Positions 27,301 to 37,739 of a stretch of DNA of 64,000 nt are shown here, piece by piece (position 1 is the stretch's first letter; each line of letters opens with the position of its first letter). Source of the DNA: Arbacia lixula. Taxonomy: Eukaryota; Echinodermata; Echinoidea; Arbacioida; Arbaciidae. The position numbers were made by a program, and so were the translations under genes. The stretch lies in the NCBI GenBank assembly GCA_963669155.1, contig OZ022586.1:5184882-5248881 (forward strand), in the 5' to 3' direction. Below the pieces are notes generated by a model that made no database searches, was not told the origin of the DNA, and worked only from the letters and a program-made list of their open reading frames with translations.

Positions 27301-30300
27301 TCAGAAAAAAGAAAGAACAACTCAAATCAAGGAATTATTGAAAACAGAGCTCTTGGCATTCTCCAGACTTTCACACCCTGGTATGCTCATCAGAAAATAA
27401 GAGTATAATAAATCAATGTATTATTCAAAAAGAGCACTTGCCATTTTTCAGAATTTCACACTCTGGTATATCGATCAGAAAAGATTATAAAGCAAATTAA
27501 GGAATGAATCACTACAGAAGTCAAATGAAAAGGGGATGTGTAAGTAGCAACTATACTGATCAATGTTTTCTAATGTTCTAATTAGAATTCAGACTAAACA
27601 AGTAATTCTGTGGTAATATCTTGCTTATGCACGGTACCCAAGAACTATGAAAGGCTATAAAATACAACGAGATAAAATGGTACACAATGGGATTTGTGTG
27701 TATTACTTGTGAATGGATGTATACACATGAAGCATGCAAAGAGTTAATATGATCAAAATGTATTTAAAGAGATGTGAATCAAGTTAAATGAGTCAGTTAC
27801 CATCGTCCCACGGCCTGGTGATGGTTGGTCCTCCAAACGGGTCTAGACCGACCCCACGGAATGTGTGCCAGTAACAAACTGAGAACCTCAACCAATCCGC
27901 CATGGTCCTACCCAGGATCACCTGTTGTCAGGAATAATAACATACTGGTAATACCAGTAATGGTCATAATAGTAGATGCTTGTATAGTGCATCGATCTAC
28001 TGTTGTCAGGAATAATAATAATAATAATCATCATCATCAAGATCATCATTGTCATCATCATCACCATCACCATCATCATCATCATCATTATTATAACAAT
28101 AGTAGCAATATCAATAATAATGATAACGTTATAAAAGTCAAGTGTAGTTTACATATAATACAAAATATATTTTTTATACGTATTAAAACTAAGTTACTGA
28201 ATACATGAATAGCACCTTGCATAAGCAACTAGCTAAGGAAATATTCTGTTCCTACACAACAGCTCAAAGGAATTGGCATAGGGAAAGGGAAAGGGAGGAA
28301 GGGGAAGGAGCCGCAGTTTTAAACCGTGGTATATTTTGTCCAGTTCAGCATTAAACGCGATGCTTTAGCCTAAAAAGCATCATGTTTCATGCTGAACTGG
28401 ACAAAATATACCGCGGTTTAAAACTGTGGGTCCTTCCCTTTCTTCCCTTTCCCTTTCCCTATTCCAATTCCTTTGAGCTGTAGTGAATGCTCCTATATCC
28501 TTACCTCATCTGGGTTGTAGTGTTTGAAGCACAGGAGATCTGTGGGCTTAGCATCAGGCCTGTAGTCGATCTTACTGATCCCTACAAGAAATCAGAGAGA
28601 TTAACCCTCTCAGCATCAAGCCAGGAAAAGCCCATTGACCTATTAAACATTTTTGCATCTATAGTACTGATGGGGTTAACTCTCTCAGTAACAAGCCAGG
28701 AAAAGCCCATTAGATGCGTCTTCATTAGCCCGATCAGACAAAATAGCGAGCTATTTTGCTGATACGGGGAACTAGCCTGAAGTTGCAATCGCGTCTTCAT
28801 TAGCTCGAAACTCGGTATGCATAAATTATCCCGAGTTTGGCACATACCAACAGTGTGCGGCGGGAATAGGCCACGACCCCATGGCTTCGGTTGCGAGCTC
28901 GCATTCACGCATGTATAAAAACCTATTACGTAAACAATGCCTCATGCACGTTGATGCATGCTGGGATCAAGAAATTTTTAGTCTAATGAAGACGCTCCGA
29001 GCTAGCTCCATCTAGCCCAAGATTTCTTGGGAAATTTTCTCGACCAAATAGCGAGCTATTTTGCCTGATCTGGCTAATGAAGACGCAAATAGCTAGCTAT
29101 TTCGTGATCTGGCTATATAGCTAACCCGATCAGAACAAACTCTCTATTTTGCCCAAATCGGGCTAATGAAGACACCCCTATTGACTTATTAATTATTTTT
29201 GCACCCATGGTACTAAGAGGTTTAACCCTCTCAGTACCAAGTCAGGAAAAGCCCTCTGGACTTATTACACATTTCATGTACCCATGGATGTACAAGGTTT
29301 AACCATATCAGCACCAAGCCAGGAAAAGTGAACTGACTTAATACAAATTTATTGCACCTATAGTACAAAGAGGGTCAACTCTCTCAGTACCAGGCCAGGA
29401 AAATCCTACTGACTTATTATTACACATATTATGCACCTACACTACAGCTTAAAGGAATTGGCATAGGGAAAGGGAAAGGGAAGAAAGGGAAGGAGCCGCA
29501 GTTTTAAACCGTGGTATATTTTGTCCACAGCGTGAAACAAGATGCTTTAGCCTAAAAAGCATCATGTGTCATGCTGAACTGGACAAAATATACAGCCGTT
29601 TAAAGTTGCGGCTCCTTCCGTTTCTTCCCTTTCCCTTTCCCTATGCCAATTCCTTTGAACTGTTGTGTATGGTACTAAGAGGGTTAACCCCCTCAGTTTG
29701 AAAACTGATAGGCTTTGCCTTTATCTCCAAATTCTCCATGCCCTCCACTGCCTGAAATAAGGTCGCTATTCAAAGCAGGCCTAAAATTAGGTATATGCAT
29801 TTTTGTCTTGTATGATAAAGAGATAAGAACTATCCAACAAACAAAAATACATTGATCAGAAAGAAGCAAAAATATCAGAGAAGTTGGTCAGTGAATTCAC
29901 ACAATCTTTGAGGCAATCCAATACTTGTAAAGTTATTAGTATTTTGACAATGTACACTGTACAATAATGCCATAAGTGCAATCATATTAGTGAAAGAAAG
30001 TAGGTGAGGTGATTCAGAGAGTGATTTATTCTCTCAAATGCAAATAAAAGAGCTCAATTGTAAAAATATGATTGTTCCCAGAGGTTGGGTATGCTTAGCA
30101 CGGTTCAATAAGTCTGATTCATAACTCGTGTAAATAATGCTTGTAAGCAGATCCCTTTCTTCTGGCCCCCTTTTTCGGGAAAAATAATTATATCTCAAAA
30201 TTTTACTCAATCATTCCTTTCATTATGTTTGAACTTACTCTTCAATTCCTCTTTTGTTTTATGACCATAGATAATAGAGAGAGAGAGAGTCACTGTATGA

Positions 30301-32661
30301 GAACTTGAGGTTTGCCAATATCATTTTCGTTATGTATGCAAATGTTATTGCACATCGTTCAAACAATACATCACAAATGGTAAACCAGAGGCTTGTCCGA
30401 GGTTTGTCCAAGTAGCAACAACTAGTAAGATTCAGTGTTTGCTTTCTACTAATTGAAACTGAATCACTGGGAACAGCGAGGTGAAAGTCATAACATGGGC
30501 TACACTGTAGATTCATGAAACATTACTAAGCTAGCTAGTTATTAAAGTGCATTCTCCTACATAGTATGCAGTAAAGTTTTATCACTAGGAACATGGTCTT
30601 TCATTATGCGGACAACATGCATTTCATTGAAAGGGAAGGAGCCGCGGTTTTAAACCACGGTATATTTTGTCCAGTTCAGCATAAAACATGACGCTTTTTA
30701 GGCTAAAGCATCGTTACAGCGGTTTAAGACTGCGGCTCCTTCCCTTTCTTCCCTTTCCCTTTCCCTTTCCCTATGCCAATTTCTTTGACCTGTAGTGTAG
30801 TTGCATACATTTCAAAAATGGCTTTTTGTGTGCACCCCTCTGGTGTATAAGCATACACATCCTGTTCCCCCAGCTCTGACCCTCAGTATTATGTAACGCA
30901 CCACCTGGCTCTCTCAAGAAATTAAATTAAGATCTTAAAGAGGATGTTCCTTCCTCTGTTCACTTTAAAGACAGTGCTGCCGGCCACCTTACAAAACGTC
31001 ATGAATGAAACTCTGCATGAATCAGAGGCTAACAGTTATCTAATTATTTTTAAGCACTTTGTTTTTTACCCGTCAGACAGGAATCTCGCAATGGTCAAAA
31101 TGATGGTCGGGGGTTCGTTTCTTACCCGTCAGACATGAATCCCTCTACTATTTAGTTCCATATAATGGTCAAAACAATGGTCAGGGGTTCGTTTCTTACC
31201 CGTCAGACATATCCCGCTGCTATTTAGTTCCGTATAAAGGTCAAAACAATGGTCGGTGGTACGTTCGTTTCTTACCCGTCACACATGATCGCTGCTATTT
31301 AGTTCCGTATAATGGTCAAAACGATGGTCGGGGGTTCCTTTCTTACCCGTCAGACATGAATCCCGCTACTATAAAAAAGAAGTAATTGCCTTGTACATGA
31401 ACATTAAATCTGAGCACCAAGGTCGATCAATTGAGCTGGCATTTTTAATTTATTTGTTACCTTGTTCTTTATTTAAAAAAAGTTATCTAGAATATGAGGT
31501 TTTACCTTACCATTTTTGCAAAAGCTATTAGGTCTACAGGGGGGGGGGGGGGGCTACGCCCCCTGAACCTCGTCCTCACTGGGGGCTTCACATGCAGCCC
31601 CCAGACCCCTGCTGCTTTTTGGGAAGTAACCACCTGTGAATGACAAGTTACCTGCTATAAAATAAATTGGCAAGCTACCCTGATGAGCTGGCATTTTTAA
31701 TTTATTTGCTGGGTCAATCCATGTCAAATCAACCAATGGTGTTAAAGACAGCCAATCCCTTTTTCAGATCACCACAAAACCATCGAAACATTGGCAAAAC
31801 ATATAGAGAAGTGTTAGCAAGCTGTATATTCACAATTTGAAACTGCTAAGTAGTGTAAAATTCAAATAATGCACGTAAACAACGTCTGATTAATAGTCTT
31901 TACCTCAGGCTCTTAGCAGTTTGTGTTGAAATATCTGCTTTATTGATTAATCTGTTTATTAAATTAGAAAACGCATTATGAAAAAAAAATTGTTCTATGG
32001 AATTAATCATCTCCAAAGTTTGGTAGTTACTCATAAAATTAAGATTTAACCCACGCATAATAATCACATAGATACTGTAACAAAGACTAATACTTTTTTC
32101 GTAGCACGAAAAAAGTCGGTTTGAAATTTAACGGCTGAAATTTTGTACATATACAGAAAGCTTCAACGTACTATATTCTTAGAAATGGTCTTGAATCACA
32201 CTTTCTTCAATTTACGATCGTGATAGACGATTTCAAATTTTAAGCTTGCAAAAGGGACGGACAATCTTTAACCCGACCCCCATCAATTTTCTTTAAACTC
32301 GCACCAAATGTACCCTTTAAGTGTCTGATGGGAGATTCTGAAATATTTTGCCTCCAAGATACGGCCTCCCGCAGCAACCAATGCGTGATCGAACATCTAA
32401 GTTTTAAGTTTGAGTTTGTGAAAAGAATGTCAATCGAGAGACACAGACACATTTCTAGTACGGCCGTGACACGTACTACACATACTAGACACATTACTAG
32501 TACACATACTAGACACATAGCTAGACACGTAGGCCTTCACATAGTACGGCCGTGACACATACTATTACTATACTATGTGGCATACCTGGGAAAAACTCCG
32601 TCGATGAGTTAGCACTGCTTTGGTCCGTCCTCGCTTTCTTTGCCTGGTGTTTGTGCGACAT
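17700..32661 (-). CDS. xylA-like: Xylose isomerase, complete 13-exon gene (456 aa)
   Basis: Exons in order: 32661-32586, 28581-28505, 27921-27801, 27289-27196, 24428-24291, 23777-23668, 22999-22904, 21704-21621, 20751-20625, 20221-20116, 19675-19493, 18468-18394, 17783-17700. They total 1371 nt in one frame. The enzyme interconverts D-xylose and D-xylulose (also glucose/fructose). All family landmarks are present: FHDRD (catalytic His121, Asp124), [14 protein letters not shown] (Glu252, Lys254), NIEPNH (Glu288, His291), IDANTG...GWDTDQF (Asp316, Asp327, Asp329), NFDAKVRR (Asp359). The N-terminus [12 protein letters not shown] precedes the plant-like EFFPGISKIDY. Length fits the class II enzyme of plants and bacteria. 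The intron-rich structure shows it is a settled nuclear gene. The exon 9-10 join uses acceptor CGTCAG (intron ends 20222), giving [15 protein letters not shown]. Xylose isomerase is uncommon in animals, so ancient transfer or differential loss is possible. Confidence 0.95.
17784..18393. repeat. Polypyrimidine-rich intron 12 of xylose isomerase
   Basis: The plus strand is mostly CTTCTT, TTTCTC and CCTTC mixes across the intron between exons 12 and 13, so the transcript is purine-rich here. A G-tract (18480-18490) lies just upstream of exon 12 and gives the acceptor a C-run. Confidence 0.8.
18974..19473. mobile_element. Harbinger-like MITE, copy 1 (500 bp)
   Basis: Ends AGGTGCGTCTTCATTAGCC and its complement, flanked by TAT on both sides (3 bp duplication). 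Copies lie at 28712-29179 (flanked by ATT) and 52538-53028 (inverted, flanked by AAA). The interior repeats the motif TCTTCATTAGCYAGATC in both directions. Three-base duplications fit PIF/Harbinger. The outer end lies 19 nt from the donor of xylose isomerase exon 11. Confidence 0.85.
19800..20055. repeat. GA-rich microsatellite
   Basis: Irregular (GA)n/(GGGA)n with GACAGA interruptions, in the intron between xylose isomerase exons 10 and 11. Confidence 0.9.
20800..21335. repeat. Long CT microsatellite
   Basis: Over 500 bases of (CT)n with repeated CTCCTTCTCT blocks, preceded by a C-run, in the intron between exons 8 and 9. Its higher-order blocks of about 20-30 bp point to repeated slippage. 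Open frames over it are artefacts of the composition. Confidence 0.95.
21378..21662 (-). repeat. 57 bp minisatellite carrying an exon end and splice donor, five copies
   Basis: Five copies at exact 57 bp spacing. On the gene strand each reads CAGTATGACTAYKGTAAGTC, i.e. the last codons of exon 8 (HQYDY) plus a good GTAAGT donor. The exon-proximal two copies read ACTATG|GTAAGT; the distal three read ACTACT|GTAAGT. Only the first donor gives the productive join. Downstream donors would add 57n nt and bring the in-frame TGA of GGTAAGTCTTGA into the message. Confidence 0.9.
22484..22882. mobile_element. CpG-rich inverted-repeat element
   Basis: About 400 bp, much richer in GC and CpG than its surroundings. 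The ends CTCCCAAATGAGATATAAGC and CTCCCAGATTATAAGTAGC (inverted) are imperfect terminal repeats. They are followed internally by matching AGCTTTC and GGAC motifs. No clear target duplication was found. One end lies about 20 nt from the exon 7 donor. Confidence 0.55.
23206..23551. repeat. Nested tandem repeat (GGTGTAAAATCAACAC type)
   Basis: A short unit of about 18-20 bp (CACCAGTGTAAATTCAAC and variants) is itself duplicated as a block of about 160 bp (23275-23410 and 23410-23550). It lies in the intron between exons 6 and 7. Confidence 0.8.
24428..25350 (-). repeat. Five tandem copies of the exon 5 acceptor and exon 5' half
   Basis: On the gene strand each copy reads an AG acceptor, then GGACATTGCTCCTGAAGGGG and on to about GAGATTGTTGAGCTT. 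It then switches to an intronic TAACTAACTAAC-type spacer. Pseudo-exon starts: 24595, 24763, 24927, 25159, 25324; the true exon starts at 24428. Spacing is about 164-168 bp, once 232 bp. Divergence grows with distance from the true exon. None contains the exon's 3' half, so none has a matching donor. Confidence 0.9.
25351..27195 (-). other. Xylose isomerase intron 4, remaining part
   Basis: Contains the tail of the TTAG/GGTT-type repeat (to about 25560), a C-run followed by poly-T (25669-25700), and otherwise AT-rich DNA with no recognised element or exon. Confidence 0.6.
27289..27490 (-). repeat. Exon 4 acceptor region in three tandem copies
   Basis: The true exon 4 start (27289) and about 25 coding bases recur upstream in the intron. 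Pseudo-starts are at 27377 and 27462 (spacing 88 and 85 bp). Both keep an AG before GTGTGAAAGTCTGGAGAATG or a mutated form. The third copy is most diverged. Confidence 0.85.
27960..28130. repeat. AAT/ATC microsatellite beside a duplicated acceptor tract
   Basis: The 19 bp intron end before exon 3 (CTGTTGTCAGGAATAATAA on the plus strand, 27922-27940) recurs at 28000-28018. It then passes into (ATA)n and (ATC)n. The second copy keeps the AG dinucleotide but not the exon sequence. Confidence 0.75.
28255..28485. mobile_element. Near-perfect hairpin MITE, copy 2
   Basis: Same family as 2792-3019. Arms of about 105 bp and loop GCTTTAGCCTAAAAAGC. One end lies 19 nt from the donor of xylose isomerase exon 2. 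Confidence 0.85.
28590..29430. repeat. ~72 bp minisatellite interrupted by a MITE
   Basis: The unit GGTTAACCCTCTCAGYACCA plus AGCCAGGAAAAGCCCATTGAC and an ATTTTTGCACCTATAGTAC tail appears about six times. The Harbinger-like MITE at 28712-29179 splits one unit. Removing it with one copy of its ATT duplication restores the unit exactly. Confidence 0.85.
28712..29179. mobile_element. Harbinger-like MITE, copy 2 (468 bp)
   Basis: Same orientation as the copy at 18974. Flanked by ATT on both sides. The empty-site sequence is known from neighbouring minisatellite units, which confirms both ends. Confidence 0.9.
29440..29667. mobile_element. Near-perfect hairpin MITE, copy 3
   Basis: Flanked by TA on both sides. 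Full-length member of the 2792-3019 family, inserted at the end of the 72 bp minisatellite. Confidence 0.88.
30628..30797. mobile_element. Hairpin MITE, copy 4 (truncated)
   Basis: Lacks the first 30 or so bases of the left arm. Part of one arm around the loop is also missing. The right end is intact with flanking TA. Confidence 0.8.
31063..31380. repeat. ~85 bp tandem repeat
   Basis: About four units of TTTCTTACCCGTCAGACATG, CTATTTAGTTCCGTATAATG and GGTCAAAACAATGGTCGGG in intron 1 of the xylose isomerase gene. Not related to any exon here. Confidence 0.85.
31420..31735. repeat. Direct repeat around a G-run
   Basis: GAGCTGGCATTTTTAATTTA occurs at 31434 and again near 31685. It encloses a G-run (31541-31553) and a GC-rich stretch with internal inverted pairing (CTGGGGGCTTC / GCCCCCAG). 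It may be an old element; family unknown. Confidence 0.4.
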
Positions 32662-32774
32662 CTTGTCTTGATTCTCGGTTAACTGATTACAACGCAAATC
32701 CTGAACAATGAAATGTATACCCTGAGCTGACACTATCACCAAAAATAACGGTATTTCGGCGTGTGCGTTGATGT

Positions 32775-32806
32775 CACTGAACTAAAAAGAACTTTTTAGT
32801 TCAGTG
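32775..32806. promoter_or_regulatory. 32 bp perfect palindrome upstream of xylose isomerase
   Basis: Fifteen-base arms CACTGAACTAAAAAG pair with CTTTTTAGTTCAGTG across a 2-base loop. It lies 114 bp upstream of the ATG at 32661 in the presumed promoter. It could bind a dimeric factor or be a transposon footprint; function unknown. Confidence 0.4.
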
Positions 32807-33095
32807 GTTGATGTACTACGTACTACAAAAGGCAAATGCGAAACAGCGATCTGCGGTCTTACACCGGCCGTCGGATTGTTGAATCGCGCGCATATGGCAA
32901 GCCGTTTTAACATTTTATTCCTAGTTGTTGATATCACAAGATTACCATTGCTTTACTACACAAAACCATTTCTTGATATCAAGAATTCGAATTCTTTATA
33001 TCACGAATTCGAACAAGAATTTGAATTCTTGATATCAAGAAATTGTTTTTTGTAGTCAAGCTATTGTAAGTATTAAGATTTCGATTTCTTGATAT

Positions 33096-36070
33096 CAGTG
33101 TTGTAGTTCTCGAGACTGGTCTTGGTCTCGAGACCAGTCTCGAGATCAGGATTTTTGTTCTTGGTCTTGATCTCGGTCTCGAACCCTCTGGTCTTGGTCT
33201 TGTTCTTGGTCTTGAGCCTTTCTGGTCTCGGATTTTACGTCGAGACCAGCACGAGACCAGCTACTAAAATTACGATATTACACATAAATCATATTGATAA
33301 TGCATGTCGGAGAAAGGAGATACGATACACTCTCCTTGGTCGGAGCGCATACAATTTGGAGTTACAATCATCCCTACTATACTGTGCAAGCCTGCCGCTG
33401 ACCCGGCCCGGCCCCTGCCCGATCACTGCATAGCACGGGAAGCGTGAGATGCAGATTAGCGAGCATGCAATATATGTGCCAACATCACACATGCAAAGCG
33501 CATCACACTGGGTGATACATGCGTCTTTATGCGAGCCAAAGAGATCAGTGTTGCGAGTTGGATCGATGGTGTGTAGATGTAGTAAAACTCTCCAAGCCAG
33601 CTCTCAAGCTGTGCCATGCTGCACGCGTGATCGCATACAATACACGTGTGAGACTGAAAGAGTATGAGAGTCCCCCCTCCCGGCCGAGATAGAGTATTGT
33701 TTATGTTTTTGGCACGAAGCTCGCTCGTGCGAATAGCGTAAAGAAAAAATTACTAGAGGAGCCAACACTATGTCTTAATTATGCCAAATGAAAAGACGAC
33801 ATGGAGCTGCAAAAATTACTATATTATGTTGAAATAATTCCAAAATGTGTGCCACTGGGACGACTAAAAAGTTTTACAAGTTTTACCATACAAAAAACAA
33901 AACAATAATCATGCTAAAATTTAATTGTATACTAAATCATGGCAGTGTCTTCACTTGTTTCTACCGGAAGAAGAAAAACGCATGCTAAATTAAAGTACTG
34001 ATACTGATAGATAGCCGTCTTCAGTTGTACAGACAGAAAAAAAAAGCTAAATGGCAAAGGCAAAGTGTGTATAGCAAAGGTCCCCAAAGGCCACCATTCA
34101 ATAACTAAGGAATTTTGCAGATAAACACAAATGAACATCTCCACAATGAAACAGATTTTTATATGAAATGCCTGATATCTTTTTCTATTTTAGTTGTTTT
34201 TTGTAGTAGTTATCATTTGTACTGTACATAAATATACGCTTTTTATGCAAGCATTGAATTTCTTCACTCTAGTGCTAATTCCGAACAGTATTTTTTTTTT
34301 TTTTTTTTTGGGGGGGGGGGGGGGCTGCTAAAACTGATAAACTGAGGCCCAACCCTGCCAAATAAAATAATATCATGGAATCAAAAAACAAATTAAAGAA
34401 AAAAAATAACACAGGAATAAATGTGAATGTATACATTTCATTATTCTTAAAACATTTTCATGGGATCATATATTCACATTTCCTTTCATTAAAGTTAAAT
34501 TAAGAGAAAAAGTATTAAAACAAGCTTGGGAAACAATAATTCTAGAAATGTCATGTTTTGTTTGTATTTGTTAGCGAATAGTGTGTATTTAGTTATTTCC
34601 TTGCTGTATCGTTGCATTCATTTGTAAAAGGGATGGTTGAGTATTGGTAATTCCCAAAATGCCCCTTGTCACTAAGTTGATTGGTTTTTAATTCGTATTG
34701 AAAGTTAATTAAATGAAATGTGTGGCAGAATATTTCTCTCTCAAATGCTCTCATAGTTGAAAAATATTTTTAATAAGTCGCTTGGCCAGGCGACTTTTTA
34801 GATAATGCAAGAAATGCATAATAGATTACTTTTAAAAATCAAAGTAAGTTTTTGAATAGTTCTTGATAATATCCCTATTCAGTAATTATTTTAACAAAAT
34901 AGGAATTGCACAATTTTGTATGAAAAATTGCTAAAACCAATAAGTCTATAGAGAATGCCCTCGAGTTGTCACAGGTCTTTTTGAATGTGACAGGGTTTTT
35001 ACATTGTATTAGTGTATACATCTCGAAAATGGTGGAGTTATAATTATTCATTTATATCATAATGGTGCAGGTTTTGGTTACTAAGATAAAGTTTGACCAA
35101 TACTAAAAAAAACTTCACAGTATTTGATACGTTTTTCAGGAGCTCAGGCAAATATGTTCATGCAGAAATAAAGAAGTATATAAGAAGAATATATAAGTAA
35201 CTCAAGTCATGTGTATGTGTTTATAGAGAAAAACGAATGACGAATATATTTCGGAAAACAATCATTCTTGAAATGAAGTTGTGTTTATTTTGTATGCCTT
35301 GTTGTCTTTGGCATTATAAAAAACTTCACAGTATTTGATGTTTTTTAGGAGCTCAGGCAAATATGTTCATGCAGAAATAAAGAAGTATATAAGAAGAATA
35401 TATAAGTATTAAGTAACTCAAGTCATGTACGTGTTTATAGAGAAAAACGAATGACTTGAATATATTTCGGAAAACAATCATCATTCTTGAAAGAAGTTGT
35501 GTTCATTTTGTATGCCTTGTGCCTTTGTCATTATTAAAAAAAATCACAGTATTTGATATGTTTTTCAGTAACTCAGGCAAATATGTTCATGCAGAAATAA
35601 AGAAGTATTTTTCCCCATCATACATATTATCACGATCCTGGATCCTTTGTGCAGTTTGTTGCTAAACTACTAGCTACTGAGTTGTATTGTGCATTTAACT
35701 TTGAGCATGCCTGTGAAGTGATTGAAAAAGCACATTGAAAGTGTAACTTTTTTAAAACAATTTTTTCATTTAATTCAGCCATATAGAAGAATATTACAGA
35801 CTGCTCATGTTGTGCAAGTTGTGCAAGTATTAGACAGTTTATACTCATAACCATAGTCTACAAATAACGCGTGTTTCCTCAAAACTAGTGGAAATTTTAA
35901 TACTGGTGAGTGGTCTTGGTCTTGGTCTTGATCTCGTAATTTGGTGTTCTTGGTCTCGGACCTCTGTTCTTGATCTTGAACCAATTTTTTGGTTCTTGAT
36001 CTTGGTCTCGGGGTGTTTGGTCTTGGTCTTGATCTTGGTCTCGGATGGTCTGGTCTTGACTACAACACTG
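33096..36070. mobile_element. Non-autonomous hAT-type element, 2975 bp
   Basis: The ends CAGTGTTGTAGT are inverted repeats. The flanks carry a perfect 8 bp duplication CTTGATAT (33088-33095 and 36071-36078), diagnostic of hAT. Subterminal regions (33105-33260, 35905-36060) are GGTCTTGGTCTCGA-type repeats. No transposase frame is visible. It must have been moved in trans, and it may have captured internal DNA. Confidence 0.92.
35111..35612. repeat. ~215 bp internal tandem repeat of the hAT element
   Basis: A unit with CACAGTATTTGATAYGTTTT, GCTCAGGCAAATATGTTCAT and GAAGTATATAAGAAG occurs 2.3 times (starts near 35111, 35322, 35542). Confidence 0.85.
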
Positions 36071-36180
36071 CTTGATATCAAGAATTATCATCAAGAAATC
36101 GAATTCTTGATCAAGAAATGATAGCTTGATATCAAGATCTAGGAATAAATGCGAAAACGGCTTGCCATAGGCGCGATCCT

Positions 36181-36496
36181 CGATAAGGCTCCAAGGTTGG
36201 GATGTGGGCGTGGCTGGTTTTCTCTATTTATAACTCTATGCCCCACACCCATCATCTCCGATCCGACCGGCGCGCTCTTAAAGTTTATTAATGTTTTGGC
36301 TATGTGATGGTCAAGGTGCGGGTGTCGTGATACATACAGTGGTTATGCATTATGGAACACATGTCCTATTCAGCAAGATATTGTATCCACATTGCTGCTT
36401 CCCACCCAGGGGTATGGGTACCTCTGCCGGGCAGATTACCGTAATGATCCCAACGCCAATATGACAGATTTTATCGATACCGTTACAAACATGTGT

Positions 36497-36528
<32 letters not shown>

Positions 36529-36750
36529 GGGGGTGACGTGTAACTATGTATAGACTTAAGAATGAGAGAGAGGTGGGAAATGCTGAATAATTCTTCCAAG
36601 AAGATATAGATTATCATTTAATCCTGACAAGAACCAGAGAGTCGTATTAATTGGTAAGTAATGTATTTATTTAACTGTAATGATACCAAAAAAACGTTGT
36701 GTTTTCTCTATGAAACAATAAACAAATCGCAATGAAATGGGAAAAATGAG
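36181..36750. other. Region with no gene seen
   Basis: Contains a moderately GC-rich 120 bp stretch (36180-36300) with a CpG cluster, and a (TG)n-then-G run at 36493-36527. No coding or transposon signature was recognised. Confidence 0.5.
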
Positions 36751-36864
36751 TCAGTATTTGGTCTGCCCACCTCTTGCCTTGAATAAGACAACAACGCGTT
36801 TTGACATACTGTCCACCAGTTTCTTCAAATATTTAGCTGGGATGGCTTTCCACTCTTGTTCATT
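36751..36864 (-). pseudogene. Tc1-like transposase, C-terminal fragment
   Basis: Thirty-seven codons plus stop read EWKAIPAKYLKKLVDSMSKR and KARGGQTKY. This is the typical C-terminal end of Tc1/mariner DDE transposases (W..IP....LV.SMP.R...V...KG..TKY). Upstream of it the frame is lost into unrelated sequence, so only a relic remains. Confidence 0.8.
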
Positions 36865-37739
36865 TTTTTTCCTGTAGTTCTGCAGCATTCCCTATCACGT
36901 GTTATGGTCCATGGCAAGGCGATGGACCAAGAGTTGTTACAGATGATGGACTGAGCAGCTTCAGAAGAGGAACATGACATTGCATTGTGTGAAAAGAAAA
37001 AATCAATATATCAACAGTATTCATTTGCATCACTTAATAAAGCATACATTATGTTTTAAGTTAAGTAATCAGCGCATCAATTTTATCTTCCCGTTGACAC
37101 AATTTTTTTTTTTACGGATTTCTACTATATCTAGCCTTTTCACAATCAACTATCTTTGTTCATTCATAGTTTGGTGGCTATTTTGAAAACTGAATGACTA
37201 CATTTAATTTGTTTATATTTTCCATTATAGTTATTTTCTATGGAAATACATGTAATATTTGCATCATTGTTTTTTCATATTCTGAGCACTATCAATTGTT
37301 TTTTTTTCACTGTTAACTATCTTATATATGGTTATAAAAAGGTTTTAAAACATTAATTTTTGTAAGTATTATTATGTCATAATACTTAAGAATGGCGACC
37401 TTGAAAACATTTTAGATGCCTCAAAGCGATATCTCATATCATTCCATATAGTATTTTAAACATATGTTCAAAATTTGGTGTTTGTCGAAAAAAGTTAACA
37501 GAACGAAAGAAAAAAAAACTTGAAATATTAAGACATGCACTGACGGAGGGAACGAAGTCCCCCCATGGTAACAAGAGAGTAATTGACATGTAAGGCGCTA
37601 TGTTAATTTCGAGGGTTGGGGGCTCCTCCTTGTCCCCTCATCAGATGAGTACGCGACTGCATGTGTATACATCCTTGGTTACTGTACAGTTTGGATATTT
37701 GAGAAAACACTCCTTTTTTTCTTAACATTTTTGACCGCA
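36865..37739. other. AT-rich DNA with no feature seen
   Basis: No open frame with family resemblance, no clear repeat. Some T-runs. Confidence 0.5.

Larger units (their letters stand above)
32881..36180. mobile_element. Older inverted-repeat element split by a hAT insertion
   Basis: The ends share ATCGCGC...TATGGCAAGCCGTTTT and ATTCCTAG followed by TTGATATCA motifs in opposite orientation. The interior is rich in self-complementary TTGATATCAA and GAATTC words. Without the hAT element it would be about 300 bp. Target duplication unresolved. Confidence 0.7.

Noticed and set aside
27960-28130. CRISPR-like appearance of regular repeats here and at 24428-25350
   Set aside because: Eukaryotic microsatellite and exon-derived tandem repeats; spacers are not unique sequences.
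27825-28208. Open frame with a His-rich run
   Set aside because: Antisense to xylose isomerase exon 3, then runs over an ATC microsatellite.
33122-33433. Open frame within the hAT-type element considered as transposase
   Set aside because: No hAT dimerisation or catalytic motifs; most of it is the GGTCTTGGTCTC repeat.
35888-36121. Open frames of repeated Leu-Val or Asp-Gln pairs
   Set aside because: Subterminal repeat of the hAT-type element.
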